Source: Elusimicrobia bacterium GWB2_63_22
Lineage (GTDB): Bacteria > Elusimicrobiota > Elusimicrobia > Elusimicrobiales > UBA9959
Length of the DNA: 64,000 nt
Reading direction: 5' to 3'
Assembly (NCBI GenBank): GCA_001799735.1
Contig: MGUA01000007.1
Span: forward strand, 49,385-113,384
Shown here: piece after piece, positions 27,490 through 36,722 of the stretch
Position numbering within the stretch: the stretch's first letter is position 1
Layout of the letters: each line of letters opens with the position of its first letter
The notes under the pieces: model-generated
Database searches by the model: none
What the model saw: only the letters and a program-made list of their open reading frames with translations
What the model was told of the DNA's origin: nothing
Translations under genes and position numbers: made by a program

Positions 27490-29355
27490 ATGAAAAAATT
27501 CATAGTATACGCCGTTACCGCGCTGCTCGTGGGCCAGAACCCCGCGCTGCTCTTCGCCATCGAGAACGCCACCGTGCAGTCGGTACGGGTTTCCGCGAAC
27601 AGCGTCTATATCGCGACGGACAAGCCGGTGCAGTACAAAGCTTTCACAACCGACCGGCCCCAGCGGCTGGTGATAGAGCTGCTCGACTCCAGGATGAAGA
27701 CGCTCCAGGAGATCCCCGTGAACAGCGGGAACCTGCTGAAGGTGCGCACCGGCCAGTTCGCGACCAATCCCGTCAGCATCTCCCGCGTCGTCATGGACCT
27801 TTCCGCCAAGACCGCCTACCAGATCACCCGCAAGGGGACCGAGCTTGTAGTGATGCTCGGCGCCCGCGCGGCCGCGCCGCGCCCCGTCGCCACCAAGGAC
27901 GCCCCGGCCGAGATCCCCGCCGGAGTAAAGGTGATAGTCCCCGCGGGCGGCGCCCCCAAGCCGGTGGAGATGACCCTCGAGGCGGCGCCGGTTAAACCGG
28001 CCGACCTCGCGCCCCGCATCCCCGCGCCTTCGGTCCGCAAGGCCAGGCCCTCCGGCTACCGCAGCATAATGGAGAGCCTGCCGACCGACCCCATCACCTT
28101 CGACTATAGCGACGCGGACGTGCGCGAAGTGCTGGATATGCTGGGCGCCAAAGCCGGCATCAACATGATCTACGGAGACGACGTCAGCGGCACCATCACC
28201 ATCAGCCTGGCCAAGGTCCCCTTCGACGAGGCCTTCAGGACGCTGCTCAACGTGAAAGGCCTGGCCGCCCAGCAGGTGGGGGACAACATCCTGCGCATCG
28301 CCGCGCCGGCCACTTTCCTCGCCGAGCAGAAGAAAGCGATGCCGCAGACCAGGGTCTTTTTCCTTAACTATTCTAAAGCCGCTGAGATCAAAATGCAGGT
28401 GGATTCCGTCGCTTCCGCCGAGGGCCGGAGCATGGCCAAGTGCGCCGCCGACGAAACCAATAACGCCATTATCGTAACGGATTCCCCGCTCGGCCTCGAC
28501 TTCACCGAGCGCCTTATCCGCAGCCTCGACCGCGTGCCCAAGCAGGTGGTGATCGAAGCCAAGCTGGTAGAGGTTACGCTGGACAATTCGATGGACTACG
28601 GCATCAGCTGGTCCGGCTACGGCGAGAAGAACGGCAACTACTTCGGCTCCGGCAACTCCACCAACCAGATCGGCATGGGCGAGAATTCTCCCGGCGTGCA
28701 GAGCCCGGCCGGGACCACGGGCAAGGCCGTCAGCCTGCCGCTGTCCGGTGCCGCCGGCGGTTCCGGCGTGAACCTGCCCGCCAACCTGGTCTACGGCGCC
28801 TTCCGCCTGGGCAAGGTGGCCTCCAACTACATGTTCGACGCGGTGATCACCGCGGCCGCCAAGAAAGGCAAGGCCAAGGTGCTCAGCGATCCCAAGGTGG
28901 CGACCCTCAATAACAAGGAAGCCAACATCAACATCACCACCCAGATCCCTTATACCACCACGGAGACCACGGCGGCCACGCCCCCTATCTCCACCACCAA
29001 GGTCACCTACATCACCACCGGTATCATCCTCAAGGTGACCCCGACGATCAACTCCGACGGGCGCATCTCCATGAAGATCAACCCCAGCGTGAGCCAGCCT
29101 TCGGCCACGGTGGCCTCGGTGGCCGGCGGCGCGCCGGGCATAGACACCCGCTCCGCCGACACCAACGTGATCGTGCGCAACGGCGAGACCATAGTGATCG
29201 GCGGCCTGATCCACGACACCCAGTCCGAGGCCGTGTTCAAGGTGCCGATACTGGGCGACATCCCGCTGCTCGGCTACCTCTTCAAAAAGAAGTCCATGAG
29301 CCGCACCAGGATGGAACTGCTGATCTTCGTCACCCCGAGGATACTCGAGGACTGA
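27490..29355 (+). CDS. pilQ: Type IV pilus secretin PilQ
   Basis: 621 residues. Signal peptide, an AMIN domain (~27-115), an Ala/Pro linker, N0/STN (~195-265: ITFDYSDADVREVLDMLGAKAGINM), the N1 domain, then the secretin core (~350-621) with VIEAKLVEVTLDN, VTPTINSDGRISMKINPSVS and the closing VPILGDIPLLGYLFKKKSMSRTRMELLIFVTPRI. Outer-membrane multimeric pore. Implies a diderm cell envelope. Confidence 0.96.
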   Translation: MKKFIVYAVTALLVGQNPALLFAIENATVQSVRVSANSVYIATDKPVQYKAFTTDRPQRLVIELLDSRMKTLQEIPVNSGNLLKVRTGQFATNPVSISRVVMDLSAKTAYQITRKGTELVVMLGARAAAPRPVATKDAPAEIPAGVKVIVPAGGAPKPVEMTLEAAPVKPADLAPRIPAPSVRKARPSGYRSIMESLPTDPITFDYSDADVREVLDMLGAKAGINMIYGDDVSGTITISLAKVPFDEAFRTLLNVKGLAAQQVGDNILRIAAPATFLAEQKKAMPQTRVFFLNYSKAAEIKMQVDSVASAEGRSMAKCAADETNNAIIVTDSPLGLDFTERLIRSLDRVPKQVVIEAKLVEVTLDNSMDYGISWSGYGEKNGNYFGSGNSTNQIGMGENSPGVQSPAGTTGKAVSLPLSGAAGGSGVNLPANLVYGAFRLGKVASNYMFDAVITAAAKKGKAKVLSDPKVATLNNKEANINITTQIPYTTTETTAATPPISTTKVTYITTGIILKVTPTINSDGRISMKINPSVSQPSATVASVAGGAPGIDTRSADTNVIVRNGETIVIGGLIHDTQSEAVFKVPILGDIPLLGYLFKKKSMSRTRMELLIFVTPRILED

Positions 29356-29374
29356 TCCCCGCAACGGCGGCACA

Positions 29375-29415
29375 TAAAGGACCAGGGGTGCAAAAACGCC
29401 TGGTCCTTTATTTTT
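29375..29415 (+). terminator. Intrinsic terminator after pilQ
   Basis: The stem TAAAGGACCAGG/CCTGGTCCTTTA is followed by TTTTT. It lies only 9 bp before the next start codon, so the downstream genes may be reached by read-through or from an unseen promoter. Confidence 0.88.
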
Positions 29416-29423
29416 GGCTTTAA

Positions 29424-30866
29424 ATGATACTAGGCTATATTTTTTGCGCCGTGCTGGCGCTGGCGCCCGCGCTGCAGGCCGTCTTCGACCTGCGGCTGCA
29501 GCTCGCTTTCCAGTACGCCGTGCTGCTCGGCTGCCTGGCCTGGGCCTTCCTGCGGGCTTTCGGCGAAGGCCTGCCGGCCGGGCTCTTGTCCAGGCATATG
29601 TACCCGCTCGCCGGGGCGGCCGCATTCAGCCTGGTCGCCGTGGTCCTCAGCCCCCTGCGCGGCCATATCTTCGGCGAGTGGGGCAATTTCGCGGCCGGGC
29701 TGCTGATCCTGGCTTTCTCCCCTTTCCTTAATAAAGAGGAGCGGGAGAGAACCGACACGGTAGTGGCCTGGGCGGCCTGGCTGGTCTTCGCGGTCTCCTT
29801 CCTGCAGGCTTTCGTCCTTAAGAACTTTTCTTCCAACCCGCCGCTTACCAATCTTAACGCGCTCGCGCTTTTCTCCGTGATGATGATCCCGCCCGCGCTT
29901 GAGGGCCGCCGGTGGAAGCTGGCCGGGGCGATGATAGTGCTGATGGTCTGGACGCAATCGCTCGGCGCTGCGCTGGCCCTGCTGGCCGCCGCCGCTTTCT
30001 ACGCGGCCGCGCGCCTAAAGAGCCTCGGCCGCGGCAACGCGGCGCTTCTGGGGCTGCTGGCCGTGCTGGGCGCGGCGGTGTTCTACGGCCTGCAGGCCGA
30101 TTCCGTGGCCGGCCGGCTGGCGTGGTGGCGCACGGCCTGGGATATGTTCGCCGCCAGGCCGCTGTCCGGCTTCGGCGCCGCCTCTTTCAGCTGGGCGCAG
30201 GGAGTCTTTCAGCCCGCCGGCGCGTTCAGGGAACAATCCATCTACGCCCATAACTACTATCTCGAATTTCTCGCCGAGAACGGCCTGCCGGCCGCGCTGC
30301 TGTGGTTCTGGGCCCTGTTCGCGGCGGCCCGCAGCCGGGCGGGGCTGGTGAAATATTCCGTCATAGCGGCCCTGGCCCATTCGCTGGTGGATTTCGGCCT
30401 GTCCGTGCCGGCCAATTTCTGGCTGTTCTGCTACCTGCTCGCCTCCCCGTCGGAGGAGAAAGGAACGCTGCGGCCTTCCAGGTCCGCCGCGGCTTACGCC
30501 CTGGCTCTCGCCGCGCTGCTGCTGATCTCCGCCGGCGGCCTGCATTACCGGGCGCTCGCTTTTGAAAAGGCGCGCGGCCGCGCGCTGGCCGCGGCCATGG
30601 CCGGAGACCCCGCCGCGGCCGAGGCAGAACTGCGGCCCGCGCTGGCCAGCCGCCTTTTCAGGGGGCCGGCACTGGATTTCCTCGGGCGGGTCAGCCTGAC
30701 CGCCCCGGCCTCGGCCGGGCGCGCCGCCGTGTACTATGAGATGGCCCTGCTTGAGAACGTCTACGACGCGGAGGCCTGGCGGGCCCTGCGGCGCGTTTAC
30801 TCCGCGCCCGGTTTCGAGAGGCAGGCCGGGGAACTGCGCCGGCGGCGGACGGAGGCGGTGAAATGA
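29424..30866 (+). CDS. O-antigen ligase/Wzy-like polytopic membrane protein 1
   Basis: 480 residues with about ten transmembrane segments. The Wzy_C-type signature region is RLAWWRTAWDMFAARPLSGFGAASFSW, then YAHNYYLEFLAENGLPAALLWF with the conserved H-N-x-x-L-E-x-x-x-E-x-G pattern of O-antigen ligases, polymerases and pilin O-oligosaccharyltransferases. A short soluble C-terminal helical tail follows (~380-480). Next to pil genes it could glycosylate pilin or ligate surface glycan; sequence does not decide. Overlaps the next gene by 4 bp. Confidence 0.82.
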   Translation: MILGYIFCAVLALAPALQAVFDLRLQLAFQYAVLLGCLAWAFLRAFGEGLPAGLLSRHMYPLAGAAAFSLVAVVLSPLRGHIFGEWGNFAAGLLILAFSPFLNKEERERTDTVVAWAAWLVFAVSFLQAFVLKNFSSNPPLTNLNALALFSVMMIPPALEGRRWKLAGAMIVLMVWTQSLGAALALLAAAAFYAAARLKSLGRGNAALLGLLAVLGAAVFYGLQADSVAGRLAWWRTAWDMFAARPLSGFGAASFSWAQGVFQPAGAFREQSIYAHNYYLEFLAENGLPAALLWFWALFAAARSRAGLVKYSVIAALAHSLVDFGLSVPANFWLFCYLLASPSEEKGTLRPSRSAAAYALALAALLLISAGGLHYRALAFEKARGRALAAAMAGDPAAAEAELRPALASRLFRGPALDFLGRVSLTAPASAGRAAVYYEMALLENVYDAEAWRALRRVYSAPGFERQAGELRRRRTEAVK

Positions 30867-32443
30867 ATCTCCCGCGCCCCGAAGAAGCGGAACCTTATCT
30901 GCCCGGGCTGCTCCTGGTGCTGGCCGCGGCCCTCGGCGGCCTCAGGGCCGCGTCTTTAACGCTGCTCTTCGGCGCCGTCTTTATGGCCTGGTTCCTGCGT
31001 TCCGGGCGCCCGCTGATCGCGAGCGGCAGGGAATGCGCTCTCCTGTTCTTCTGCTGGCTGGGCGCGGCCTCGCTGTTCTCGTACGACATAAACCTCTCGC
31101 TGCCGGCCCTGGCGCGCTACGCCGTATTCGCGGTCCTGGTCTTTTCCGCCCGTCGGGCGGACGGGACGGGCTGGCTGCACGGGGTGATGGGGTTGGGCCT
31201 CGCCGCCGGCCTTTTCTTCATCGGCCAGCGTGCGCTGGGGCTTGATGCGACCGGCTTCATCGGCGCCAATCCCAATTATTCCGCTATCTTCGCCGCGGCC
31301 GCCTTCCCGGCCGCGCTGCTGTTCGGGCTGGCGGCCGCCGGGCGCCGGCGGGCGCTGTTTTTCGCGCTGGCGGGAGTTCTTGCCGCCGGCATACTGGCGT
31401 CGGGCTCGCGCGGGGCCCTGGCCGCGGCTTTCATCTCCGGCGCCGCCGGGCTGTGGGTGTCAGGCAGCCGCAGGGCTTTCTGGCTGCTGCTGCTCTCCGC
31501 CGCCGCCGCCGCCGCGCTGCTGCCGGCCGACTGGCTGGAAGGACTGCTTAAATTTTACGACCCCAGGGCTTTCGCCCGGCCCCGCCTCTGGGGCGCGGCG
31601 CTGGAAGCCGCGGCGGCCAGCCCGCTGCTGGGCTGGGGCCCGGGGCTGTTCGAACAGGTCTTTGAAATATTTAAATTTCCCTACTTCGACGGCGTTACCT
31701 ATTATGGTCACAGCACCCTGCACGCCCACGGCGAGCTGTTCAACCTGGCCGCCGAAGCCGGCTTCCCGGCGGCGCTGCTGTTCGCCGCCGCCTCGGCGTA
31801 CGCCGTCTTCCGGGGCGGGCGCAGGGACCTGGCGCTGAAGCTGGTGCTGCTGGCCGCGCTGCTGCAGGGCGCGGTGGACATGGTTTTTTATTCAGGCGCG
31901 GTCTCGCTGCTGTTCTGGGGAACGCTGGGGATCCTTTCCGCCGGCGAGCCGGAGCCGGCCTCCGTGGCGATGGTAAAACGCCTGCTGCTGGCGGGCGCCG
32001 TTCTGGCCGGCCTGGCCTCGGCGTTTTTCCTGCCCTTTATCCGGGAGGAACTGATCCGGGGCACCTACCCGGAAGCCGCGGCGGCGCAGGTCCGCCTGGC
32101 CGCGCTGAAGTCGCCCCGCAGCCCCGTGCCGGAAGCGGCGGCGGGGGACCTCCTTCTGGCCGCCGGGGATAAAGCCGGGGCGGCCGCCGCCTACGTGCGG
32201 GCGCTGGCGCTCGAGCCTAATTTCGCGCGGGCGCGGCTGGGCCTGGCGGCGGCGCGCGGCAGGGCGGGCGGCGCCTGCGGAGAACTGGCCCTGGCCAGGC
32301 GGTCCGCCGCGCTGAAGGCCGGGACCCTTTATCAAAAAGCTGTAGTTTTTCTCGACGAGAAAGAAGCTGCAAAGCTGGAAAAGGAACTATGCGGAAAGAA
32401 GAAGACTGGCGGCGCTACTGCGCCTGGCCGGAAAACGCGCTAG
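30863..32443 (+). CDS. O-antigen ligase/Wzy-like polytopic membrane protein 2 with TPR-like tail
   Basis: 526 residues, paralogous to the preceding gene. About ten membrane helices. RPRLWGAALEAAAASPLLGWGPGLFEQ and STLHAHGELFNLAAEAGFPAALLF are the ligase-type motifs. The C-terminal ~120 residues look like one or two TPR units (AAAYVRALALEPNFARARLGLAAARG). ATGA overlap upstream; its 3' end overlaps the phospholipase D gene by 55 bp. Confidence 0.82.
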   Translation: MNLPRPEEAEPYLPGLLLVLAAALGGLRAASLTLLFGAVFMAWFLRSGRPLIASGRECALLFFCWLGAASLFSYDINLSLPALARYAVFAVLVFSARRADGTGWLHGVMGLGLAAGLFFIGQRALGLDATGFIGANPNYSAIFAAAAFPAALLFGLAAAGRRRALFFALAGVLAAGILASGSRGALAAAFISGAAGLWVSGSRRAFWLLLLSAAAAAALLPADWLEGLLKFYDPRAFARPRLWGAALEAAAASPLLGWGPGLFEQVFEIFKFPYFDGVTYYGHSTLHAHGELFNLAAEAGFPAALLFAAASAYAVFRGGRRDLALKLVLLAALLQGAVDMVFYSGAVSLLFWGTLGILSAGEPEPASVAMVKRLLLAGAVLAGLASAFFLPFIREELIRGTYPEAAAAQVRLAALKSPRSPVPEAAAGDLLLAAGDKAGAAAAYVRALALEPNFARARLGLAAARGRAGGACGELALARRSAALKAGTLYQKAVVFLDEKEAAKLEKELCGKKKTGGATAPGRKTR

Positions 32444-33543
32444 GCGGCAACGAGGCGGAATTGCTGCGCGACGGGGAGGAAGCCTTCCCCGCGATGCTCG
32501 CCGCCATAGGCGGCGCGCGCGAGTTCATCCTGCTGGAATTTTATTCCTTCTCCGACGACTCCATCGGCAGGGCCGTGGCGGACCTGCTTAAGGAGAAGGC
32601 GCGCGAGGGCGTGGCGGTGTACCTGATCTACGATTCCGTGGGCTCCATTCTTACCGAGCGCGATTTCTTTCTGAAGCTCGCCGCGGCCGGAGTGAAGGTG
32701 GCGGAGTTCCGGCCGGTGATCTACTGGAAGCCTTACTGGAACTGGATAAAGCGCGACCACCGCAAAACTGTCTGCGTGGACGGCCGCCTGGCCTTCGTCG
32801 GCGGCTTCAACATCACCGAGCACGACGCCCCTAAATCCATGGGCGGCCGCGGCTGGCGGGACACATCCGTGCGCGTGCGCGGCCCGGCGGTAGCTTCGGT
32901 GGAGGCCCTGTTCTGGGACGCCTGGACCGGGTCCACCCCCGTGGACAGCTCCGTTATCCCTCCCGGCGGGCCTTCGGAGCCGGGCCCCGCGGGCCAGAAG
33001 CACGTTTCGGTGGTCTTCGCCGGCGGCATACGCCACGTGCGCTCCATCCGGCGCAGCTACCGCTACGCCATAGACCGCGCTGCGGACCATATCTATATCA
33101 CTAACGCCTACTTTCTGCCAGACAGGCTGGTCTACCGCCGGCTGGTGCGCGCGGCGCGGCGCGGCGTGGACGTGCGCGTTATCGCGCCCAGCGAGACCGA
33201 TCACCCGTACGTGCGCTGGGCTTCCTGGTCCATGTACGCGCACATGATAAAGAACGGCATCAAGATCTACGAGTGGCTGGGGCCGATACTGCATTCCAAG
33301 AGCGCCGTTATCGACGGGGTCTGGTCTTCGGTCGGCAGCCACAACCTGGACCACCGCAGCCTGCATTACAACCTGGAACTGAACCTGAACGTCTACGACC
33401 GGAAGTTCGGGTCGGAGATGTCCCGCGCCTTCAGGGAGGATTTGAAGAAATGCCGGCAGGTCACGCTGGCAGCCGTGCGGGGGCGCCCCTGGACGGCCAA
33501 ACTGGCCTCAAAACTTCTTTACATGATACGCTCATGGCTTTAA
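32389..33543 (+). CDS. Phospholipase D-family enzyme, cardiolipin synthase-like
   Basis: 384 residues with two HKD motifs: H124-x-K126-x4-D131 (HRKTVCVDG) followed by GGFN, and H302-x-K304-x4-D309 (HSKSAVIDG) followed by GSHN. No N-terminal membrane helices, as in ClsB. It probably condenses phosphatidylglycerol (or a related lipid) to cardiolipin; other phosphatidyl transfers are possible. Starts inside the preceding gene after an AAGGA. Confidence 0.9.
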   Translation: MRKEEDWRRYCAWPENALGGNEAELLRDGEEAFPAMLAAIGGAREFILLEFYSFSDDSIGRAVADLLKEKAREGVAVYLIYDSVGSILTERDFFLKLAAAGVKVAEFRPVIYWKPYWNWIKRDHRKTVCVDGRLAFVGGFNITEHDAPKSMGGRGWRDTSVRVRGPAVASVEALFWDAWTGSTPVDSSVIPPGGPSEPGPAGQKHVSVVFAGGIRHVRSIRRSYRYAIDRAADHIYITNAYFLPDRLVYRRLVRAARRGVDVRVIAPSETDHPYVRWASWSMYAHMIKNGIKIYEWLGPILHSKSAVIDGVWSSVGSHNLDHRSLHYNLELNLNVYDRKFGSEMSRAFREDLKKCRQVTLAAVRGRPWTAKLASKLLYMIRSWL

Positions 33544-34925
33544 AAATATTATTCCTGTCCTCCCTGCTGTTCTGCCTGCCGCGCCCTGCCGCGGCGGCGC
33601 CGGAAATACAGCCGCAGAACATTCAGGCTGAAGAGCTCTCCGTCGTGAGGGACAGGCTGGCCACCAGCCTGTTCGCCAGGGGCGAACTGGCCGACAAGAT
33701 CATCGCCGCCGGCATGGAGGGGACCTTTGTGGATGTCGAAGGCATGGAGACGCACGCCGAGGTGAGGAGCGCCCTGCTGAACTGGATACGCCGCAACCCG
33801 GACAAGGCCGCCCAGGCGTCCCTGCACCTTAAGACCGGGGCCGCGGCCCTGCCGGGCAAGATAGAGCTGCGCGAGACCGTCTACGAGCTCAACCCCCGGT
33901 TCCTCGAGCGCATAAAGGCGCTGAGCGAGGCCGCCGGGGACAGGAACGTTTCCAACGAGGCCCTGGAGCTGGCCAGCCGCCGGCTCTATGAGGGCCCGCA
34001 GGCCGAGGACGAGGGGGCCGTGGTGATGGGCGGTGCCGCCGGCCGGCCGGCAGCCTACTCCCCGCTTAACTACGCCGACTACCGCCTCAACCAGGGCGGG
34101 CTGGACAAAGAACTGGGCGCCGCGGGCGCCTGGCTGGAGGCGGCCCGCGGGGCGGGCGCGGCCGATAGGCGTTTCTACGGGGAGGCTTTTAGGGAGTACA
34201 GCGCTTTCCTGGTGGCTGCGTCGGCGCTGAAAGGCAGGAGCGCCATAACAGCCCAGGAGTCGGGCGCGCTGGAAGCCAGGCGCGCGGCCCTGAGGGCCCG
34301 GCTGTCGGCGCTGGCGCTGGGCGAGCGGGCCTACGACCTGGAGAACATGGCCGCGGTGCTAAAGGCCCGCGGCGCGGTAAAGCTGGCCGGGCTGGCCGAC
34401 AGGCTGGCCGCGCGGCTGTCGGCGTCGGCGCTAGAGGCCCTGGAGGGCGGGGCGTCCATGCGGTCCCTCTCGGCCGTCTCCGCCTCGGCCGAGCGGGAGT
34501 TCTCCTCGTTCTACCTGAGCTATTCCGCCTATAATTCGCTGGTCCGCCTCCGGGAACTGGCTTCCCCGGGCGGATTCTCCTGTCTTTATGATTACGCCGC
34601 GTACAGGTATCTCGCCGCTTTCTTTCCCGGCGCCGCCTACCCTAAGGCCCGGCGCGAACTGGCCGCGGCGCGGCCCGCGCTGGACGAGGCCCTGCTGAGG
34701 GCTGATGCCGGCGACATGGAGGGCGCGCTTTCCGGGGCCGCCGCCAGGGCGGCCGAGCTTAAGGGGGCCGCGGCGCTGGCCGCTTCGGCCTCGGCTTTCA
34801 ACCGCAGGGCGCAGTTCCTGCTCTGGGGGGTGCTGTTCAGGCCCGCGGAGCTGGCAGTTTCGGCCCGGGGCGGGCGCGCCGCGTTCCGCCCTGCGCTTAC
34901 CTTCTTCGAGGTGCTGAGGCGATGA
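33534..34925 (+). CDS. Exported alpha-helical protein of unknown function
   Basis: 463 residues. The start at 33534 gives a signal peptide (MALKILFLSSLLFCLPRPAAAA) and overlaps the preceding gene by 10 bp. The mature part is Ala/Leu/Arg/Glu-rich and probably all-helical, with repeated helices around 245-300 and 370-430. No known domain is recognised. It is overlapped at its 3' end (ATGA) by the methyltransferase gene, so translational coupling is likely. Confidence 0.65.
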   Translation: MALKILFLSSLLFCLPRPAAAAPEIQPQNIQAEELSVVRDRLATSLFARGELADKIIAAGMEGTFVDVEGMETHAEVRSALLNWIRRNPDKAAQASLHLKTGAAALPGKIELRETVYELNPRFLERIKALSEAAGDRNVSNEALELASRRLYEGPQAEDEGAVVMGGAAGRPAAYSPLNYADYRLNQGGLDKELGAAGAWLEAARGAGAADRRFYGEAFREYSAFLVAASALKGRSAITAQESGALEARRAALRARLSALALGERAYDLENMAAVLKARGAVKLAGLADRLAARLSASALEALEGGASMRSLSAVSASAEREFSSFYLSYSAYNSLVRLRELASPGGFSCLYDYAAYRYLAAFFPGAAYPKARRELAAARPALDEALLRADAGDMEGALSGAAARAAELKGAAALAASASAFNRRAQFLLWGVLFRPAELAVSARGGRAAFRPALTFFEVLRR

Positions 34926-35608
34926 AGAAGCTTTATGTTTTTTCCTACGGGCTCTACCCGGAGCAGATAACCCTGGAAACGCTGGCCGCGATGCGCGAAT
35001 GCGGCGAGGTGTATTCCCACTGTCTGGACGCCGCCACGGCGCGGCAGTTTCTGCGCTACGCGCCGGGGCTGAAGCTGACCGCCGGGCTGGACCGCCGGGC
35101 TACGGCGGAGGCGGCTGTGCGGGGGCTGGCGGCTCACGATACCGTAGGTTTTCTTACGTACGGCAACCCGCTGTTCCTTAATCAGACCGCGGCTGAGCTG
35201 ATGGCGGGAGCGCGCAGGCGAGGCGCTCTTGTTAAGGTGTTCTCGGCCGTTTCTTCTTTCGACGCGCTGGTGAACCTTTTTAACCTCAACGAGTACGCCG
35301 ACGGCAGCCTGCGGGTGGCCGACACGGCCACGCTGATCTACGCGCCGGTGTTCACGCCGGGCACGGATACTCTTTTTTTCGTGCCGGACGTGCTGAACCT
35401 GCCGGCTAACGCGGCGCTGAGGAAGAAGTTCGTCTCGGCGGCGAAGAAAGCCTATCCGCCGTCCGCGCCCGCTTACCTGGCCGACTGCGCCTCCATCTCC
35501 AGCCGCAAAGCTACAGTGCTGAAGGGCAAGATCTCCGCCCTCCCCGCCCTCCTTTCCAAACTAAACGAACGCCACACTCTCTACATCCCCGCCGTTAGGG
35601 GACGCTGA
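34922..35608 (+). CDS. Orphan tetrapyrrole-methylase-fold SAM methyltransferase
   Basis: 228 residues. LYVFSYGLYPEQITLETLAAMRECGEVYSH is the TP-methylase N-terminus. TVGFLTYGNPLFLNQTAAELMAGARRRGALVKVFSAVSSFDAL is the SAM-binding core (YGxP and the V-x-P/S-x-SS segment). The family includes cobalamin/sirohaem methylases, RsmI and the borosin peptide N-methyltransferases. No cobalamin or sirohaem genes are adjacent, so the substrate is unknown. The last three residues (RGR) and the stop are encoded by the RAYT-type repeat that begins at 35597, so the original C-terminus may have been replaced. Confidence 0.75.
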   Translation: MKKLYVFSYGLYPEQITLETLAAMRECGEVYSHCLDAATARQFLRYAPGLKLTAGLDRRATAEAAVRGLAAHDTVGFLTYGNPLFLNQTAAELMAGARRRGALVKVFSAVSSFDALVNLFNLNEYADGSLRVADTATLIYAPVFTPGTDTLFFVPDVLNLPANAALRKKFVSAAKKAYPPSAPAYLADCASISSRKATVLKGKISALPALLSKLNERHTLYIPAVRGR

Positions 35609-35683
35609 TTCCTAAATTCCTAATTATTAGCTTCCCCCGTAAAAGTTTCATTACAATTAGGGATTTAGGAATCAGCGTCCCCT
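35597..35683. repeat. RAYT-associated inverted repeat, left end
   Basis: Arms 35597-35625 and 35655-35683 (29 nt each, starting AGGGGACGCTGATTCC) are complementary with one mismatch around a 29-nt AT-rich loop. It provides the stop codon of the upstream methyltransferase. Confidence 0.87.
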
Positions 35684-35709
35684 GCTCCCACTCCCCAAAT
35701 TGTGCCACA

Positions 35710-35733
35710 TTTTCCCGACAGGACGTTGTCGGG
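35710..35733. promoter_or_regulatory. Small hairpin upstream of the RAYT gene
   Basis: An inverted repeat TTCCCGACA-N5-TTGTCGGGAA about 40 bp before the transposase start. It could be an operator or a structured recognition hairpin; function not known. Confidence 0.45.
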
Positions 35734-35771
35734 AAGGCCTGCTATGCTATTCTTGCGGGAAAGGGGGGCTT

Positions 35772-36722
35772 ATGCCAAGGCAAGCCAGGGTAGACGTTCC
35801 AGGGCAGTGCTATCACGTGATGTCCCGCGGGATAGAGCGCAGGGAAATATTCAGCGGCGAAGAGGATTATGCCGACTTTTTCGGACGGTTCCGGGAATGG
35901 CTAAACAAGTTTCGCGGGAAATGTCTGGCATGGTGCCTGATGCCAAATCATTTTCATTTTGTTGTCATACGCGGGGAGCGTCCGCTCAGCGAATTAATGC
36001 ACCACGTAATGACCGGGTACGCCGTCAATTTCAATCTCAGGCGGGACCGGGCCGGGCATCTGTTCCAAAACCGGTACAAAGCCATAATATGCGGCTTTGA
36101 CGAATATTTTATGCAACTGGTCCCATACATACATCTTAACCCGCTGCGCGCCGGACTGGTGAGGGACCTGAGCGACCTGGTGAACTACAAGTGGTGCGGC
36201 CACGCCTCGCTGGTGACAGGCGGACAGGACGGTCTTATCGATAAACAGGAGCTGCTGCAGCATTTCGGAGACAACGAGTCCGCGTCCTTGGCGAAATATA
36301 TAAAGGTAATGTCCGAAAAGGCCAAAGAGCACGGGCTGGCGGCACCTTCCGCCAGGCAGGGGGCACGGCTTCGGGCGCTTAGAGAAACTGGGGCCTGCGG
36401 GCGGGGCATGTTTAGCGGAGATGATTTTGTTGAGGGGCTGCTGAAGGCTGATGAAAAAAATATTAACAGAGCGCGTAAAAGCCGGGCCGAGCTGCTGGCG
36501 GAGGTCTCCAGGCTCACGGGGATCCCGAGCGAGGAGATACTGCGGCCCAGCCGCAACAGGGAATCAGCGCGTGCCCGAGCTATCTATTGTTACTTATGCA
36601 AAGAAGAGGCCTGGGTCTCCGGGACAGAACTGATGGCGGAGTTGAAAATAAATCAAAGCGGGATATCAAAACTGATAAATAAGGGCCGGGATATTGTAAA
36701 GCCGGTGCAATTAGGAATTTAG
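35772..36722 (+). CDS. REP-associated tyrosine transposase (RAYT, Y1/HUH family)
   Basis: 316 residues. The HUH motif is H60-F-H62 (MPNHFHFVV), preceded by CYHVMSRGIERREIF and followed by HLFQNRYKAIICGFDEYFMQLVPYIHLNPLRAGLV, the classic RAYT/IS200-like core. The C-terminal ~90 residues carry a DnaA-like helix-turn-helix (LLAEVSRLTGIPSEEIL...ISKLINKGRDIV). The start at 35772 follows a GGGGGG tract. RAYTs cleave single-stranded REP hairpins through a Tyr. The stop codon lies in the right half-repeat. Confidence 0.92.
   Translation: MPRQARVDVPGQCYHVMSRGIERREIFSGEEDYADFFGRFREWLNKFRGKCLAWCLMPNHFHFVVIRGERPLSELMHHVMTGYAVNFNLRRDRAGHLFQNRYKAIICGFDEYFMQLVPYIHLNPLRAGLVRDLSDLVNYKWCGHASLVTGGQDGLIDKQELLQHFGDNESASLAKYIKVMSEKAKEHGLAAPSARQGARLRALRETGACGRGMFSGDDFVEGLLKADEKNINRARKSRAELLAEVSRLTGIPSEEILRPSRNRESARARAIYCYLCKEEAWVSGTELMAELKINQSGISKLINKGRDIVKPVQLGI

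Noticed and set aside
34922-35608. Borosin RiPP cluster
   Set aside because: Only the enzyme fold fits. No short precursor or fused core peptide is present next to it.
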